A stretch of DNA of 64,000 nucleotides from Patulibacter sp. SYSU D01012 (lineage in GTDB: Bacteria; Actinomycetota; Thermoleophilia; Solirubrobacterales; Solirubrobacteraceae), in contig NZ_JAFMTB010000003.1 in assembly GCF_017916475.1 (NCBI RefSeq), positions 33,911-97,910 of the forward strand. The letters are read 5' to 3'. The notes beneath the pieces were generated by a model. The model was not told the origin of the DNA and ran no database searches. It saw nothing but the letters and a program-made list of their open reading frames with translations. Positions 30,050 to 39,356 of the stretch are shown here, in pieces (the first letter of the stretch is position 1; each line of letters starts with the position of its first letter). Position numbers and translations under genes: made by a program.

Positions 30050-31302
30050 GCAGCACCGGCACGAAGCCCGTCGGCGCCGACGCCCCGGCCGCGGCCGACC
30101 CGACCGCGTCCGACCTCTCCCTCGAGGCGCGCGACGGCAAGCAGACCGGCCTGAAGGCCCTCTTCGGCGGCGGCGACGTCTCGTCGTTCCGCGTGATCGT
30201 CGTCCTGGCGATCATCTGGATCATCTTCGCGATCGCGAACGACCGCTTCCTGACGGCCGTCAACCTGACGAACCTGACGCTGCAGGTCGCCGCCACCGGC
30301 ACGATCTCGGTCGGCGTGGTGCTCGTCCTGCTGCTCGGCGAGATCGACCTGTCCGTCGGCGCGGTGTCCGGCGTCGCCGGCTCCGTCGTGGCGGTGCTCT
30401 CCGTCCAGCACGAGTGGAACGCCTGGCTCGCGATCCTCGCCGCCCTCGCGGTCGGCGCGGCCATCGGCCTGCTGCAGGGCTCCATCGTCACGTGGCTCGG
30501 GATCCCGTCCTTCGTCATCACCCTGGCCGGCCTGCTGACCTGGCAGGGCGTGCAGCTGAAGGTGCTCGGCGACGAGGGGACGATCAACGTCACCGACCCG
30601 ACGATCACGAACCTGGCGAACAAGTTCCTGCCCGAGGGCGTCTCGTGGGTCGTCGCCATCGTCGCGATCGCGCTGCTCGTCGGCGGGACGCTCCTCTCCC
30701 GGCGGCGCCGCGCCGCCGCGGGCCTGGAGCTGCAGCCCGTCATCCGGCCCGCGGTGCGCGTCGGGGCCATCTCGGTCGCGATCCTGGCGTCCGTCTTCGT
30801 CGTCAACCAGGACCGCGGCGTGCCCGTCTCGCTGTGCATCCTGATCGGGCTGGTGCTGATCATCGACGCCGTCGTGACCCGCACCCGCTACGGCCGCCAC
30901 GTGCTCGCCGCCGGCGGCAACGAGGAGGCCACGCGCCGCGCCGGCATCCCGGTCCGCCGCGTGAAGACGATCGTCTTCGTCCTCGCGTCCACGATGGCGG
31001 CCGCGGGCGGCATCCTGTTCGCCTCGCGCCTGCTGGCCGTGAACCAGTCGTCGGGCACCGGCGACGTGCTGCTGCTGGCGATCGCCGGCCCGGTCATCGC
31101 CGGCGTCAGCCTGTTCGGCGGCCGCGGCTCGGTCTGGGCCGCCCTGCTGGGCGCCCTGGTGATCGGCTCGATCTCGAACGGCATGGACCTGCTCGCCTTC
31201 GAGTCGTCCGTCAAGTTCATCGTCACCGGTGCCGTCCTGGCCGGCGCGGTGATCCTGGACGCCCTGGCGCGCAAGCGCCGCATGGCGCAGGGCCGCACCT
31301 GA
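30046..31302 (+). CDS. Sugar ABC transporter permease (XylH-like)
   Basis: The 418-residue membrane protein belongs to the branched BPD_transp_2 permeases of ribose/xylose importers. A 45-residue soluble N-terminus precedes about ten or eleven helices. Family motifs are LLLGEIDLSVGAVSGVAGS, IPSFVITLAGLLTWQG, GRHVLAAGGNEEATRRAGI (coupling region) and SLFGGRGSVWAALLGALVIG. The insertion between helices around residues 185-245, with an RRRRAAAGLE loop, is characteristic of XylH. It is the last gene of the ROK-importer unit. Confidence 0.92.
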
Positions 31303-31308
31303 TCCGCG

Positions 31309-31332
31309 CCCGCGGCGCTCCGGCGCCGCGGG
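31309..31332. terminator. First of two hairpins after sugar importer
   Basis: CCCGCGGCG and CGCCGCGGG with a 6-base loop, 7 bases after the permease stop. Confidence 0.6.
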
Positions 31333-31347
31333 ACCCCGTAGGACCTC

Positions 31348-31372
31348 GACGCCCGGCCGCCCGCCGGGCGTC
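31348..31372. terminator. Second hairpin between importer and menF
   Basis: GACGCCCGG and CCGGGCGTC with a 7-base loop. Together with the preceding hairpin it separates the permease gene from the convergent menF (stop at 31437). Confidence 0.5.
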
Positions 31373-31436
31373 GGCCGTTCGGGGCACGGCGCGGCGTCGC
31401 CCGCCGCCCGTCCGGCCACCCGGCCGCGGCCGGGGC

Positions 31437-32906
31437 CTAGGCCGACAGCAGCGGGAGCAGCGCCTGGAGCTTGACCTCGGTCTCGCGCAGCTCGGACGCC
31501 GGGTCGCTGTCGGCGACCACGCCGACGCCGGCGAAGCAGTGGGCGACCCGCGGCTCGAGCAGCGCGGAGCGCAGCGCGACCGAGAAGTCGCCGTCGCCCG
31601 CCGCGTCGATCCAGCCGACCGGCCCGGCGTACCAGCCGCGGTCCATCCCCTCGATGGCCGGGATGAGCGGCAGCGCCGCCTCCTCCGGGAAGCCGCCGAC
31701 GGCCGGCGTCGGGTGCAGGCGGGCGACGAGGTCGAGCACGCCGACGGCGTCGCCGAGCTGGGCGCGGATCGGCGTGGCCAGGTGCTGGGCGCTCGCGGCC
31801 TGCACGACCTGCGGCTCGGGCGCCGCCGTCGTCCACAGGGCGACCCCGTCCAGGCGGCTGAGGATCCGGCGCACGACGATGGCGTGCTCCTCGCGGTCCT
31901 TGCGCGAGCGCAGCAGGTGCTCGGCCAGGTGCGCCTCGACCGCCGGGTCGGAGCTGCGGCCGGTCGTGCCCGCCAGCGCGAGCGTGGCGACGCGCTGCCC
32001 CTGCCGGCGGACGAGCAGCTCGGGCGTCGCCGCCAGGAACGTCCGCTCGCCCCGGCCGACGGCGAGCACGCAGCAGCCCGCGTAGGCCTCGCGCATGACG
32101 CCGAGGAGCGCCGCCGGGTCCGCGGTCTCGCGGCCGACGACCTGCACCTCGCGGGCCAGGACGATCTTCTCGAACTCCCCCGCGCGGATCCGGGCGACGC
32201 CGCGGGCGACGGCCTCCTCGTAGTGCGCCGGGGGCAGCGCCGAGACCACGCGGCCGCGCGCGACCGGGTCCGGGTCCAGGAGCGGCGGCCGGGCCGCCGG
32301 CAGCGCCGCCAGGCGCGCGAGGGCCGCGTCGACGAGCGCCGCGGGATCGTCCGCGGCGTCGACCGCCACGGCCACCGTCGCGCGCAGGACGCCGCCGCGC
32401 CCGGCGAGCGCGATCTGCGGCACGTGGAGGGACGCGGGCGCGAAGCCGTCCCAGGCCGGGCTGCTGCTGCCCTCGTCGGCGAACGCGAAGCCGCCGAGCG
32501 CGACGAGGCCCTCCCCCTCGACGCCGGCGCCGGGGTCGGCGACCGCGTCGCGGGCCAGGGCCGACCACCGCCGCGCGACACGGGCGAAGCGCTCCGGGCC
32601 GGTCTCCTCGAGCGCCGCGACGACGCCCACGCCAGCCACGACCTGGCCGTCGCGGTCGCGCTGCTCGTAGACCGTCCACGGCTCGCCGGTCCGCCGGCCG
32701 CAGGCGACCGTCGCCAGGGCGTCCACGCCCGCGGGCGCGTCGACGGTGATCGCGGCGAGCACCGGGCCGCGGCGGCCGCGGGACGCGCGACGGTGCGCCG
32801 CCCGCGCGTGCCGGTGCAGGCGCTCGCGGTCCGCCGCCCCGACCGGCACGGCGGGCCGGAGGGGCCGCTCGTCGGTCTGCGGGAGCAGCGAAGCGGTCAC
32901 CCCCAC
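31437..32906 (-). CDS. menF: Isochorismate synthase
   Basis: MenF converts chorismate to isochorismate, the entry to menaquinone. The 489-residue protein has an N-terminal variable domain and a C-terminal chorismate-binding domain (about 225-489) with FEKIVLAREVQV, LAGTTGRSSDP, LHPTPAVGGFPEEAALP, EGMDRGWYAGPVGWID and the final ASELRETEVKLQALLPLL, where the acidic residues hold Mg2+. Isochorismate rather than salicylate or anthranilate synthesis is inferred from the complete men set nearby. A GTG at 32904-32906 is the likely start. It lies 5.5 kb from menD, outside the main cluster. Confidence 0.92.
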   Translation of the reverse strand: MGVTASLLPQTDERPLRPAVPVGAADRERLHRHARAAHRRASRGRRGPVLAAITVDAPAGVDALATVACGRRTGEPWTVYEQRDRDGQVVAGVGVVAALEETGPERFARVARRWSALARDAVADPGAGVEGEGLVALGGFAFADEGSSSPAWDGFAPASLHVPQIALAGRGGVLRATVAVAVDAADDPAALVDAALARLAALPAARPPLLDPDPVARGRVVSALPPAHYEEAVARGVARIRAGEFEKIVLAREVQVVGRETADPAALLGVMREAYAGCCVLAVGRGERTFLAATPELLVRRQGQRVATLALAGTTGRSSDPAVEAHLAEHLLRSRKDREEHAIVVRRILSRLDGVALWTTAAPEPQVVQAASAQHLATPIRAQLGDAVGVLDLVARLHPTPAVGGFPEEAALPLIPAIEGMDRGWYAGPVGWIDAAGDGDFSVALRSALLEPRVAHCFAGVGVVADSDPASELRETEVKLQALLPLLSA

Positions 32907-32974
32907 ATGATGCCAAGCCGCGCCGTGCGGCCCGTCACCGTGCGCGGTCGCCGGCGCGGCCGCGCCGCTGCGCG

Positions 32975-33001
32975 CACGGGCCGCCCGGCGGGCGGCCCGT
33001 G
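32975..33001 (-). terminator. Strong hairpin after ilvBN
   Basis: CACGGGCCGCCC and GGGCGGCCCGTG with a 3-base loop, 26 bases beyond the ilvN stop codon. Confidence 0.6.
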
Positions 33002-33026
33002 GTGCGACGGCGCGGTGCGGCGCGGA

Positions 33027-33578
33027 TCAGGTCTCGTCGCGGCCGCGCGAGATCGCGACCTCGCCCGTGCGGATCATCTCGACGAGGCCGTACGGGCGGA
33101 CGAGGCGCTCGAACGCCTCGATCTTCGACCGCTCGCCGGTGATCTCGACGATGATCGAGCGCTTGCCGATGTCGACGACCTTGCCGCGGAAGACCTCGGC
33201 GAGCTCGCGGATCTCGGAGCGCGTCGGCCCGTCGACGGACACCTTGAAGAGCGCGAGCTCGCGCGCGACGGTCTCCGTCGGTTCCAGGTCCTTGATCTTG
33301 AGGACGTTGACGAGCTTGTGCAGCTGCTTGACGACCTGGTCGATCGGGTGCAGCGCGCCGTCGAGCGTCAGGGTGATCCGCGAGACGCGCTCGTCGTCGG
33401 TCGGGCCGACGGACAGCGTGTCGATGTTGAACCCGCGGCGGGTGAAGAGGCCCGAGACGCGCGTCAGCACGCCCGGCTTGTTCTCGACCAGGATCGAGAG
33501 GACGTGCTTGCGGCCCGTGCGGATGTTGCCGGCGGCCTCGAGCTCGTCGAGGCTGAGCAGCTCGTTCGTGTCCACCAT
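33027..33578 (-). CDS. ilvN: Acetolactate synthase small (regulatory) subunit
   Basis: IlvN carries valine feedback control of the acetolactate synthase holoenzyme. The 183-residue protein has an N-terminal ACT domain (about 25-100: HVLSILVENKPGVLTRVSGLF, then RGFNIDTLSVGPT) and the C-terminal IlvN domain with EITGERSKIEAFERLVRPYG. Its ATG is only 3 bp after the ilvB stop, so the subunits are co-translated. Length is normal. Confidence 0.96.
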   Translation of the reverse strand: MVDTNELLSLDELEAAGNIRTGRKHVLSILVENKPGVLTRVSGLFTRRGFNIDTLSVGPTDDERVSRITLTLDGALHPIDQVVKQLHKLVNVLKIKDLEPTETVARELALFKVSVDGPTRSEIRELAEVFRGKVVDIGKRSIIVEITGERSKIEAFERLVRPYGLVEMIRTGEVAISRGRDET

Positions 33579-33581
33579 GGA

Positions 33582-35276
<1,695 letters not shown>

Positions 35277-35328
35277 ACGCCCAACCTCCTTCCCGACACC
35301 TCGGGGAACCCTCTTCGACAGGAAGCGA

Positions 35329-35351
35329 GAGGCCGTCCGTGGGACGGCCTC
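35329..35351 (-). terminator. Hairpin in the ilvB leader
   Basis: GAGGCCGTCC and GGACGGCCTC with a 3-base loop, between a TATCCT box (35363-35368) and the ilvB ribosome site, about 53 bases before the ATG. It could be an attenuator of ilvBN or the terminator of the zinc-ribbon gene upstream. I see no leader peptide rich in Ile, Leu or Val codons. Confidence 0.4.
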
Positions 35352-35362
35352 CGCACCGGGCG

Positions 35363-35368
35363 AGGATA
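35363..35368 (-). promoter_or_regulatory. -10 box TATCCT for ilvBN
   Basis: TATCCT on the minus strand, about 87 bases before the ilvB ATG, would give a leader of about 80 bases containing the hairpin. No good -35 element is visible. Confidence 0.4.
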
Positions 35369-35407
35369 GCAGCGGGGCCCCGGCGCACGACCGGGGTTGA
35401 CGCGCGT

Positions 35408-35797
35408 CTACTCCGTCGGGGACGGGCGCGAGGGCGCGACGGCGTCGTCGCTCGGCGCGGGGCCCGTGTCGGCCGCGACGGGCGCCGACTCCTCGGGGCG
35501 GGCGGCGGGGCGCACGCCCGGCGGCAGGTAGCGCTCGGTGGGGTAGTCCAGGTCGGTCCCGCAGCGCATGCACATCGTGTCCGAGATGGGCAGCATGCGG
35601 CCGCACCCGTCGCAGCGGCGCCGCGGCTCGAACTGCCGGCCCGGGTACACCACCGACGCGATGAAGCCGAACAGCGGGACGCCGGCCGAGATCATGAACC
35701 ACACGAGGAACGAGCTGCCCTTGGCGCGTCCCTGCAGGCCGCCCGCGATGCCGAAGAGGGCGCAGATCAGCAGGAAGAAGGCGAACGAGCCGCTCAC
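35408..35797 (-). CDS. Small membrane protein with zinc ribbon, function unknown
   Basis: The 129-residue protein has two hydrophobic helices (about 5-22 and 29-50) and a cytoplasmic-type zinc ribbon with C62-x2-C65 and C76-x2-C79 (RRRCDGCGRMLPISDTMCMRC), followed by a disordered Pro/Ala/Asp tail. I do not recognise a named family. The GTG at 35795-35797 has TAGGCT 6 bases upstream and is probably leaderless. Its 3-prime end is about 130 bp before ilvB on the same strand. Confidence 0.75.
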   Translation of the reverse strand: MSGSFAFFLLICALFGIAGGLQGRAKGSSFLVWFMISAGVPLFGFIASVVYPGRQFEPRRRCDGCGRMLPISDTMCMRCGTDLDYPTERYLPPGVRPAARPEESAPVAADTGPAPSDDAVAPSRPSPTE

Positions 35798-35803
35798 CCC
35801 TCT

Positions 35804-35809
35804 AGCCTA
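35804..35809 (-). promoter_or_regulatory. -10 box TAGGCT for zinc-ribbon gene
   Basis: Read on the minus strand, 6 bases before the GTG start. Confidence 0.45.
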
Positions 35810-35865
35810 GCGGGAGGACGCCATGCGACCCACCGGGTCCCGGCGCCGTCACGACGAGAGGCACG

Positions 35866-36315
35866 ATCACGTTCCGCTGGGAGACCCTGAGGCGCCCCGC
35901 CGCCGCCCACCTGGGCGAGCCGGTCGTCGCGTCGTCCCCGGTCTCCCCCGTCCCGCGCCGGGCCCCGGGCCGCGGCGCCTGGGACCATCCGCCCCTGGCC
36001 GGCGCGCAGGTGCGGCTCCTCGTCGTGACCCCGACGCGCGTCGTCGTCTTCGCCCTGGACCGCGGCGAGCCGGGCCAGCCGTACTACCGGCTGCTGCTGG
36101 TCGAGACGGAGGTCCCGCGCACCCACGTCCGCGGCGCCGAGCTGGGGCCGTTCCGCCCCGTCCGGCGGCTGACCCTGGTGCTGAAGGGCCAGCCGGCGTG
36201 GCGGCTCGAGGTGTCGCCGTCGGCCGCCCGCCACTGGGAGCCGGTGCTGGACGAGGTCGGGCGCCTGGAGCCGGGCGCGACGACGCAGGTCGTCTCGCCC
36301 GACGCGCCGGCCTAG
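35866..36315 (+). CDS. Conserved-looking protein of unknown function, apparent ATC start
   Basis: Codon use shows a real gene in this frame from about 35845 to 36315, ending LEPGATTQVVSPDAPA. No ATG or GTG lies in frame between an upstream stop at 35803 and the GTG at 36010. An ATC at 35866, followed by ACG TTC CGC TGG, has a GAGAGG sequence 4 bases upstream, exactly where a ribosome site should be; this would give 149 residues. If only the GTG at 36010 is used, the product has 101 residues (36010-36315) and loses the segment with WETLRRPAAAHLGEPVV. A sequencing error or mutated ATG is equally possible. No domain recognised; no signal or membrane helix. Confidence 0.55.
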   Translation: MTFRWETLRRPAAAHLGEPVVASSPVSPVPRRAPGRGAWDHPPLAGAQVRLLVVTPTRVVVFALDRGEPGQPYYRLLLVETEVPRTHVRGAELGPFRPVRRLTLVLKGQPAWRLEVSPSAARHWEPVLDEVGRLEPGATTQVVSPDAPA

Positions 36316-36381
36316 ACGTCACGGCGCCCGTCGCCGTCGCGCGCGCGAGCAGGGCGTCGCCGTCGCCCTGGACCGAACGGC

Positions 36382-36395
36382 TGAACGGTGGTTCA
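36382..36395. promoter_or_regulatory. TetR-type operator palindrome
   Basis: TGAAC and GTTCA flank GGTG, 8 bases before the TetR gene GTG. It is well placed for autoregulation of the TetR and acyl-CoA dehydrogenase unit. Confidence 0.55.
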
Positions 36396-36403
36396 ATCCT
36401 TCC

Positions 36404-37042
36404 GTGCCGTACCGCCGCACCCCCGCCGTCGACGAGCGGCTGAGCGCCGCCCGCGAGCGCCTGGTCGACGCCGCGACCGCCGTCGTGGCCGACGCCGGCT
36501 GGGCCGGGGCGTCCGTGACCGCGGTCGCCGCCGCCGCGGGCATGTCGGTCGGCTCCGTCTACGCCCACGTGGCGTCGAAGGCCGACCTGGCCGTCGAGGT
36601 CTTCCGCCGCGCCGCCGACCGCGAGGTCGCCGTCCTGCGCAGCGTCCTCGCCGAGGCCGAGGGTGGTCCCGCCGAGCGCCTGGCCGCGGGCGTGCGCACC
36701 TTCGCCCGCCGCGCGCTGACCGACCGCGGGCTGGCCTATGCGCTGCTCGCGGCGCCGTCCGACCCCGCCGTCGACGCCGAGCGCCTGGCCTACCGCCGCG
36801 CGTACCACGACGCCTTCGCCGCCCTCGTCCGCGACGGCATGGCCGCCGACGAGATGCCGCGGCAGGACGCCGACGTCACCGCCGCCGCGCTCACGGGCGC
36901 CGTGGGCGAGGTGCTCGTCGGCCCCCTGGCGTCGCCCGTCGAGGGCGCCGCCGCCGAGCTGCTGGTCGACGAGGTCGTGTCGATGTCCCTGCGCTGCGCC
37001 GGCGTCGCCGGCCTGCGCCCGTCCCCCGAGGAGACCCGATGA
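36404..37042 (+). CDS. TetR family transcriptional regulator
   Basis: The 212-residue regulator has a TetR_N helix-turn-helix at about residues 15-65 (RERLVDAATAVVADAGWAG, then GMSVGSVYAHVASKADL) and a divergent ligand-binding helical domain. The GTG at 36404 lies right after the palindrome at 36382-36395, so the protein probably represses itself. The AidB-like dehydrogenase overlaps its stop by 4 bases and is the likely regulated partner, suggesting an acyl-CoA or fatty-acid-related effector. Confidence 0.92.
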   Translation: MPYRRTPAVDERLSAARERLVDAATAVVADAGWAGASVTAVAAAAGMSVGSVYAHVASKADLAVEVFRRAADREVAVLRSVLAEAEGGPAERLAAGVRTFARRALTDRGLAYALLAAPSDPAVDAERLAYRRAYHDAFAALVRDGMAADEMPRQDADVTAAALTGAVGEVLVGPLASPVEGAAAELLVDEVVSMSLRCAGVAGLRPSPEETR

Positions 37043-38718
37043 GCTCCACGCTCCCCACCCCCGCGCCGGCCGCGCCCCGCTCGGCCCCGCACGTGACCCA
37101 CGAGATCACGAACCAGGTCCCGCCGCTCGAGGGCCACGACGTCGCCGCCGACCCGGCGCTGCTCGAGGCGCTGCGCCGCGAGGGCGCCGCCTGGCACGAG
37201 GAGGACCTGCACCGGATCGGCCGGCTGGCCGGGAGCGCCGAAGCCCAGCGCTGGGGCGACGACGCCAACGCCTTCGAGCCGGTGCTGCGCACCCACGACC
37301 GCTACGGCCACCGCGTCGACGAGGTCGACTTCCACCCGTCCTACCACCGCCTGATGGACGTCGCGGTGCGCGAGGGCATGGCCGGCGCCCCGTGGACCGA
37401 TCCGCGCCCCGGCGCCCACGTGGCGCGCGCCGCGTCGGTCTCGGTGTGGAGCGTCGTGGAGCAGGGGCACACCTGCCCGATCTCGATGACCTACGCCGCC
37501 GTGCCGGTGCTGCGCGGCACGCCCGAGCTGGCGGACGCCTGGCTGCCCGGCCTGACGAGCCGCGAGTACGAGCCCGGCCTGCGCACCCCCGCCGAGAAGC
37601 CCGGCCTGCTCGCCGGCATGGGGATGACGGAGAAGCAGGGCGGCACCGACGTCCGCAGCAACACCACGGTCGCGGCGCCCCAGGCCGACGGGACGTACCG
37701 CCTGACCGGCCACAAGTGGTTCACCAGCGCGCCGATGAACGACGTCTTCCTGGTGCTCGCCCAGGCCCCGGGCGGACTCTCGTGCTTCCTCGTCCCCCGG
37801 GTGCTGCCCGACGGCTCCCGCAACACCTTCCGGATCCAGCGGCTGAAGGCGAAGCTCGGCAACCGCTCGAACGCCAGCTCGGAGCCCGAGTTCGACGACA
37901 CCGTCGCGTGGCTCGTCGGCGAGGAGGGCCGCGGGGTGCGGACGATCATCGACATGGTCTCCATGACGCGCCTGGACTCCAGCCTGGGGTCGGCCGCCGG
38001 GATGCGGGCGGCGCTCATCCAGGCCGCCCACCACGTGCGCCACCGCGTCGCGTTCGGCGGCCTGCTGATCGACAAGCCGCTCATGCGCAACGTCCTCGCC
38101 GACCTGGCGCTCGAGTCCGAGGCCGCGACGACGCTCGTGATGCGCGTCGCCGGCGCGGTCGACCGCGCCGAGCGCGGCGACGCCGAGGAGGCCGCGTTCA
38201 AGCGCCTGGCCACCGCGCTGGGCAAGTACTGGGTCTGCAAGCGCCAGCCGCCGATGGTCGCCGAGGCGCTCGAGTGCCTCGGCGGCAACGGGTACGCGGA
38301 GGAGTCCGGCATGCCGCGGCTGTACCGCGAGGCGCCGCTGAACGGGATCTGGGAGGGCGCCGGCAACGTCAACGCGCTCGACATGCTGCGGGCGCTCGCC
38401 CGCCAGCCCGAGAGCATGGAGGCCTACGCCGCCGAGATCGGCCGCGCCGCCGGCGCCGACGCCCGCCTGGACGCCGCGTGGGCGGACCTGCAGCGCGAGC
38501 TCGCGCGGCCCGAGGACGCCGAGCTGCGCGCCCGCACGCTCGCCGAGCGCCTGGCGCTGGTGCTGCAGGGCGCGCTGCTCGTGCGCCACGCCCCGGCCGC
38601 GGTGGCCGACGCGTTCTGCGCCACGCGCCTGGCCGGCGAGCGCGGCCTGGCCTTCGGGACGATGCCGTCCGGGCTGGCCCTGGGCGGCATCGTCGACCGG
38701 ATCCCGCCCGTCGGCTGA
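37039..38718 (+). CDS. Acyl-CoA dehydrogenase, AidB-like
   Basis: The 559-residue flavoprotein matches the AidB branch of acyl-CoA dehydrogenases: an N-terminal segment THEITNQVPPLEGHDVAADP, MTEKQGGTDVRSNTT, YRLTGHKWFTSAPMNDVFLVLAQ, RIQRLKAKLGNRSNASSE, and ECLGGNGYAEESGMPRLYREAPLNGIWEGAGNVNALD, read in parts. AidB binds DNA in E. coli and shows weak isovaleryl-CoA dehydrogenase activity; actinobacterial members are usually taken as acyl-CoA dehydrogenases. The ATG overlaps the TetR stop by 4 bases. Its 3-prime end borders the long G-run region. Confidence 0.93.
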   Translation: MSSTLPTPAPAAPRSAPHVTHEITNQVPPLEGHDVAADPALLEALRREGAAWHEEDLHRIGRLAGSAEAQRWGDDANAFEPVLRTHDRYGHRVDEVDFHPSYHRLMDVAVREGMAGAPWTDPRPGAHVARAASVSVWSVVEQGHTCPISMTYAAVPVLRGTPELADAWLPGLTSREYEPGLRTPAEKPGLLAGMGMTEKQGGTDVRSNTTVAAPQADGTYRLTGHKWFTSAPMNDVFLVLAQAPGGLSCFLVPRVLPDGSRNTFRIQRLKAKLGNRSNASSEPEFDDTVAWLVGEEGRGVRTIIDMVSMTRLDSSLGSAAGMRAALIQAAHHVRHRVAFGGLLIDKPLMRNVLADLALESEAATTLVMRVAGAVDRAERGDAEEAAFKRLATALGKYWVCKRQPPMVAEALECLGGNGYAEESGMPRLYREAPLNGIWEGAGNVNALDMLRALARQPESMEAYAAEIGRAAGADARLDAAWADLQRELARPEDAELRARTLAERLALVLQGALLVRHAPAAVADAFCATRLAGERGLAFGTMPSGLALGGIVDRIPPVG

Positions 38719-38752
38719 GCCGCCGCGCCCGCCGTCGCCGGGCGCCCGCGGC

Positions 38753-38805
38753 GGGGGGGGGGGGGGGCGGGGGGGGGGCGGGGGGGGGGGGGGGGGGGGG
38801 GGGGG
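38753..38805 (+). repeat. 53-base G-run (G15-C-G10-C-G26)
   Basis: Runs of 15, 10 and 26 G are interrupted only by C at 38768 and 38779. Such a tract can form stacked G-quadruplexes on the plus strand and would be prone to slippage. Its true length may differ from the reported one. Confidence 0.85.
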
Positions 38806-38859
38806 ACGTTGGCGGCCGAACCAGGAGGGCGCCGAGCACCACGGGGTGCCGCGCAGGCC

Positions 38860-38900
38860 GATATTCGCGCGTGTCATCGGTGATGACACGCGCGAATATC
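38860..38900. repeat. Perfect 19 bp inverted repeat with 3-base loop
   Basis: GATATTCGCGCGTGTCATC is followed by GGT and its exact complement. The pairing continues for GCCG/CGGC outside after one bulged T (38857-38905). It contains the most AT-rich patch of this region. It could be a terminator for the converging acyl-CoA dehydrogenase and meaB transcripts or a protein-binding site. Confidence 0.8.
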
Positions 38901-38965
38901 TCGGCTCGAGGTGCGGCGCGGCCTCGTGCCCCCGACCCCGTGAGCGCGCGGCCCCAGCGGATCGC

Positions 38966-39288
38966 GTTCCGGATCGCCTGGGCTCTGCCGTGGTGATCCG
39001 GTACGAGTCTCCTGCCGCGCCGTCCCGCGGTCGTGTTCCGGATCGCCGGGCCTCTGCCGTGGTCATCCGGAACGAGTCTCGTGGCGGCGTCGTGGCGGAT
39101 TCCTGTTCCGGATCGCCGGGCCTCTGCCGTGGTGATCCGGAACGTCTCTGGGGCGGTGCCGTGGCGGGGTCGTGTTCCGGATCACCGCATCCAGGGCGTG
39201 GCGATCCGGGACGCGTTCGCCGCCGCCGCCGGCCGCGCCGGCTCCCGCTCCGGAACACCCCACCCAGGGCGTGGCGAACCGGGATACG
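38966..39288. repeat. Tandem 69-70 bp palindromic repeat, four copies plus remnant
   Basis: Copies start at 38966, 39035, 39105 and 39174. Each begins GTTCCGGATC and contains the complementary GATCCGGAAC about 29 bases later, enclosing GCCGGGCCTCTGCCGTGGT. The third copy has 10 perfect paired bases; the others carry one or more changes, and a remnant extends to about 39288. The sequence GGAACG-AGTC-CG-GGCGG between hairpins recurs in the repeats at 63891-64000. Confidence 0.85.
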
Positions 39289-39356
39289 TCGCGCGCCTCG
39301 CCCGCCGCCCGCCCCGCCCGACGCCCGCCCCGCCCGATCCGCGCCCGCCCGCCCCC

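Larger units (their letters stand above)
38719..39356. other. 638 bp non-coding island between convergent genes
   Basis: No coding sequence is supported. In order it holds a G-rich run (38753-38805), a long hairpin (38860-38900) and four 69-70 bp tandem repeats (38966-39243) plus a degenerate fifth copy to about 39288. Composition changes abruptly at each block. Confidence 0.8.

Noticed and set aside
35277..35403. Classic branched-chain leader peptide or T-box upstream of ilvB
   Set aside because: Short frames in the leader lack runs of Ile, Leu or Val codons, and no T-box core sequence is found.
35823..36443. 206-codon frame starting at a well-placed ATG
   Set aside because: Third-position GC is poor in this frame compared with the overlapping frame ending at 36315, and the protein is Arg/Pro-rich nonsense after the first residues.
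38860..38900. Insertion sequence terminal repeat
   Set aside because: The two arms are only 3 bases apart, no transposase is nearby and no target duplication is visible.
38966..39288. CRISPR array
   Set aside because: Units are contiguous 70 bp repeats without distinct spacers, and no cas genes are present. The same applies to the arrays at 3371 and 47986.
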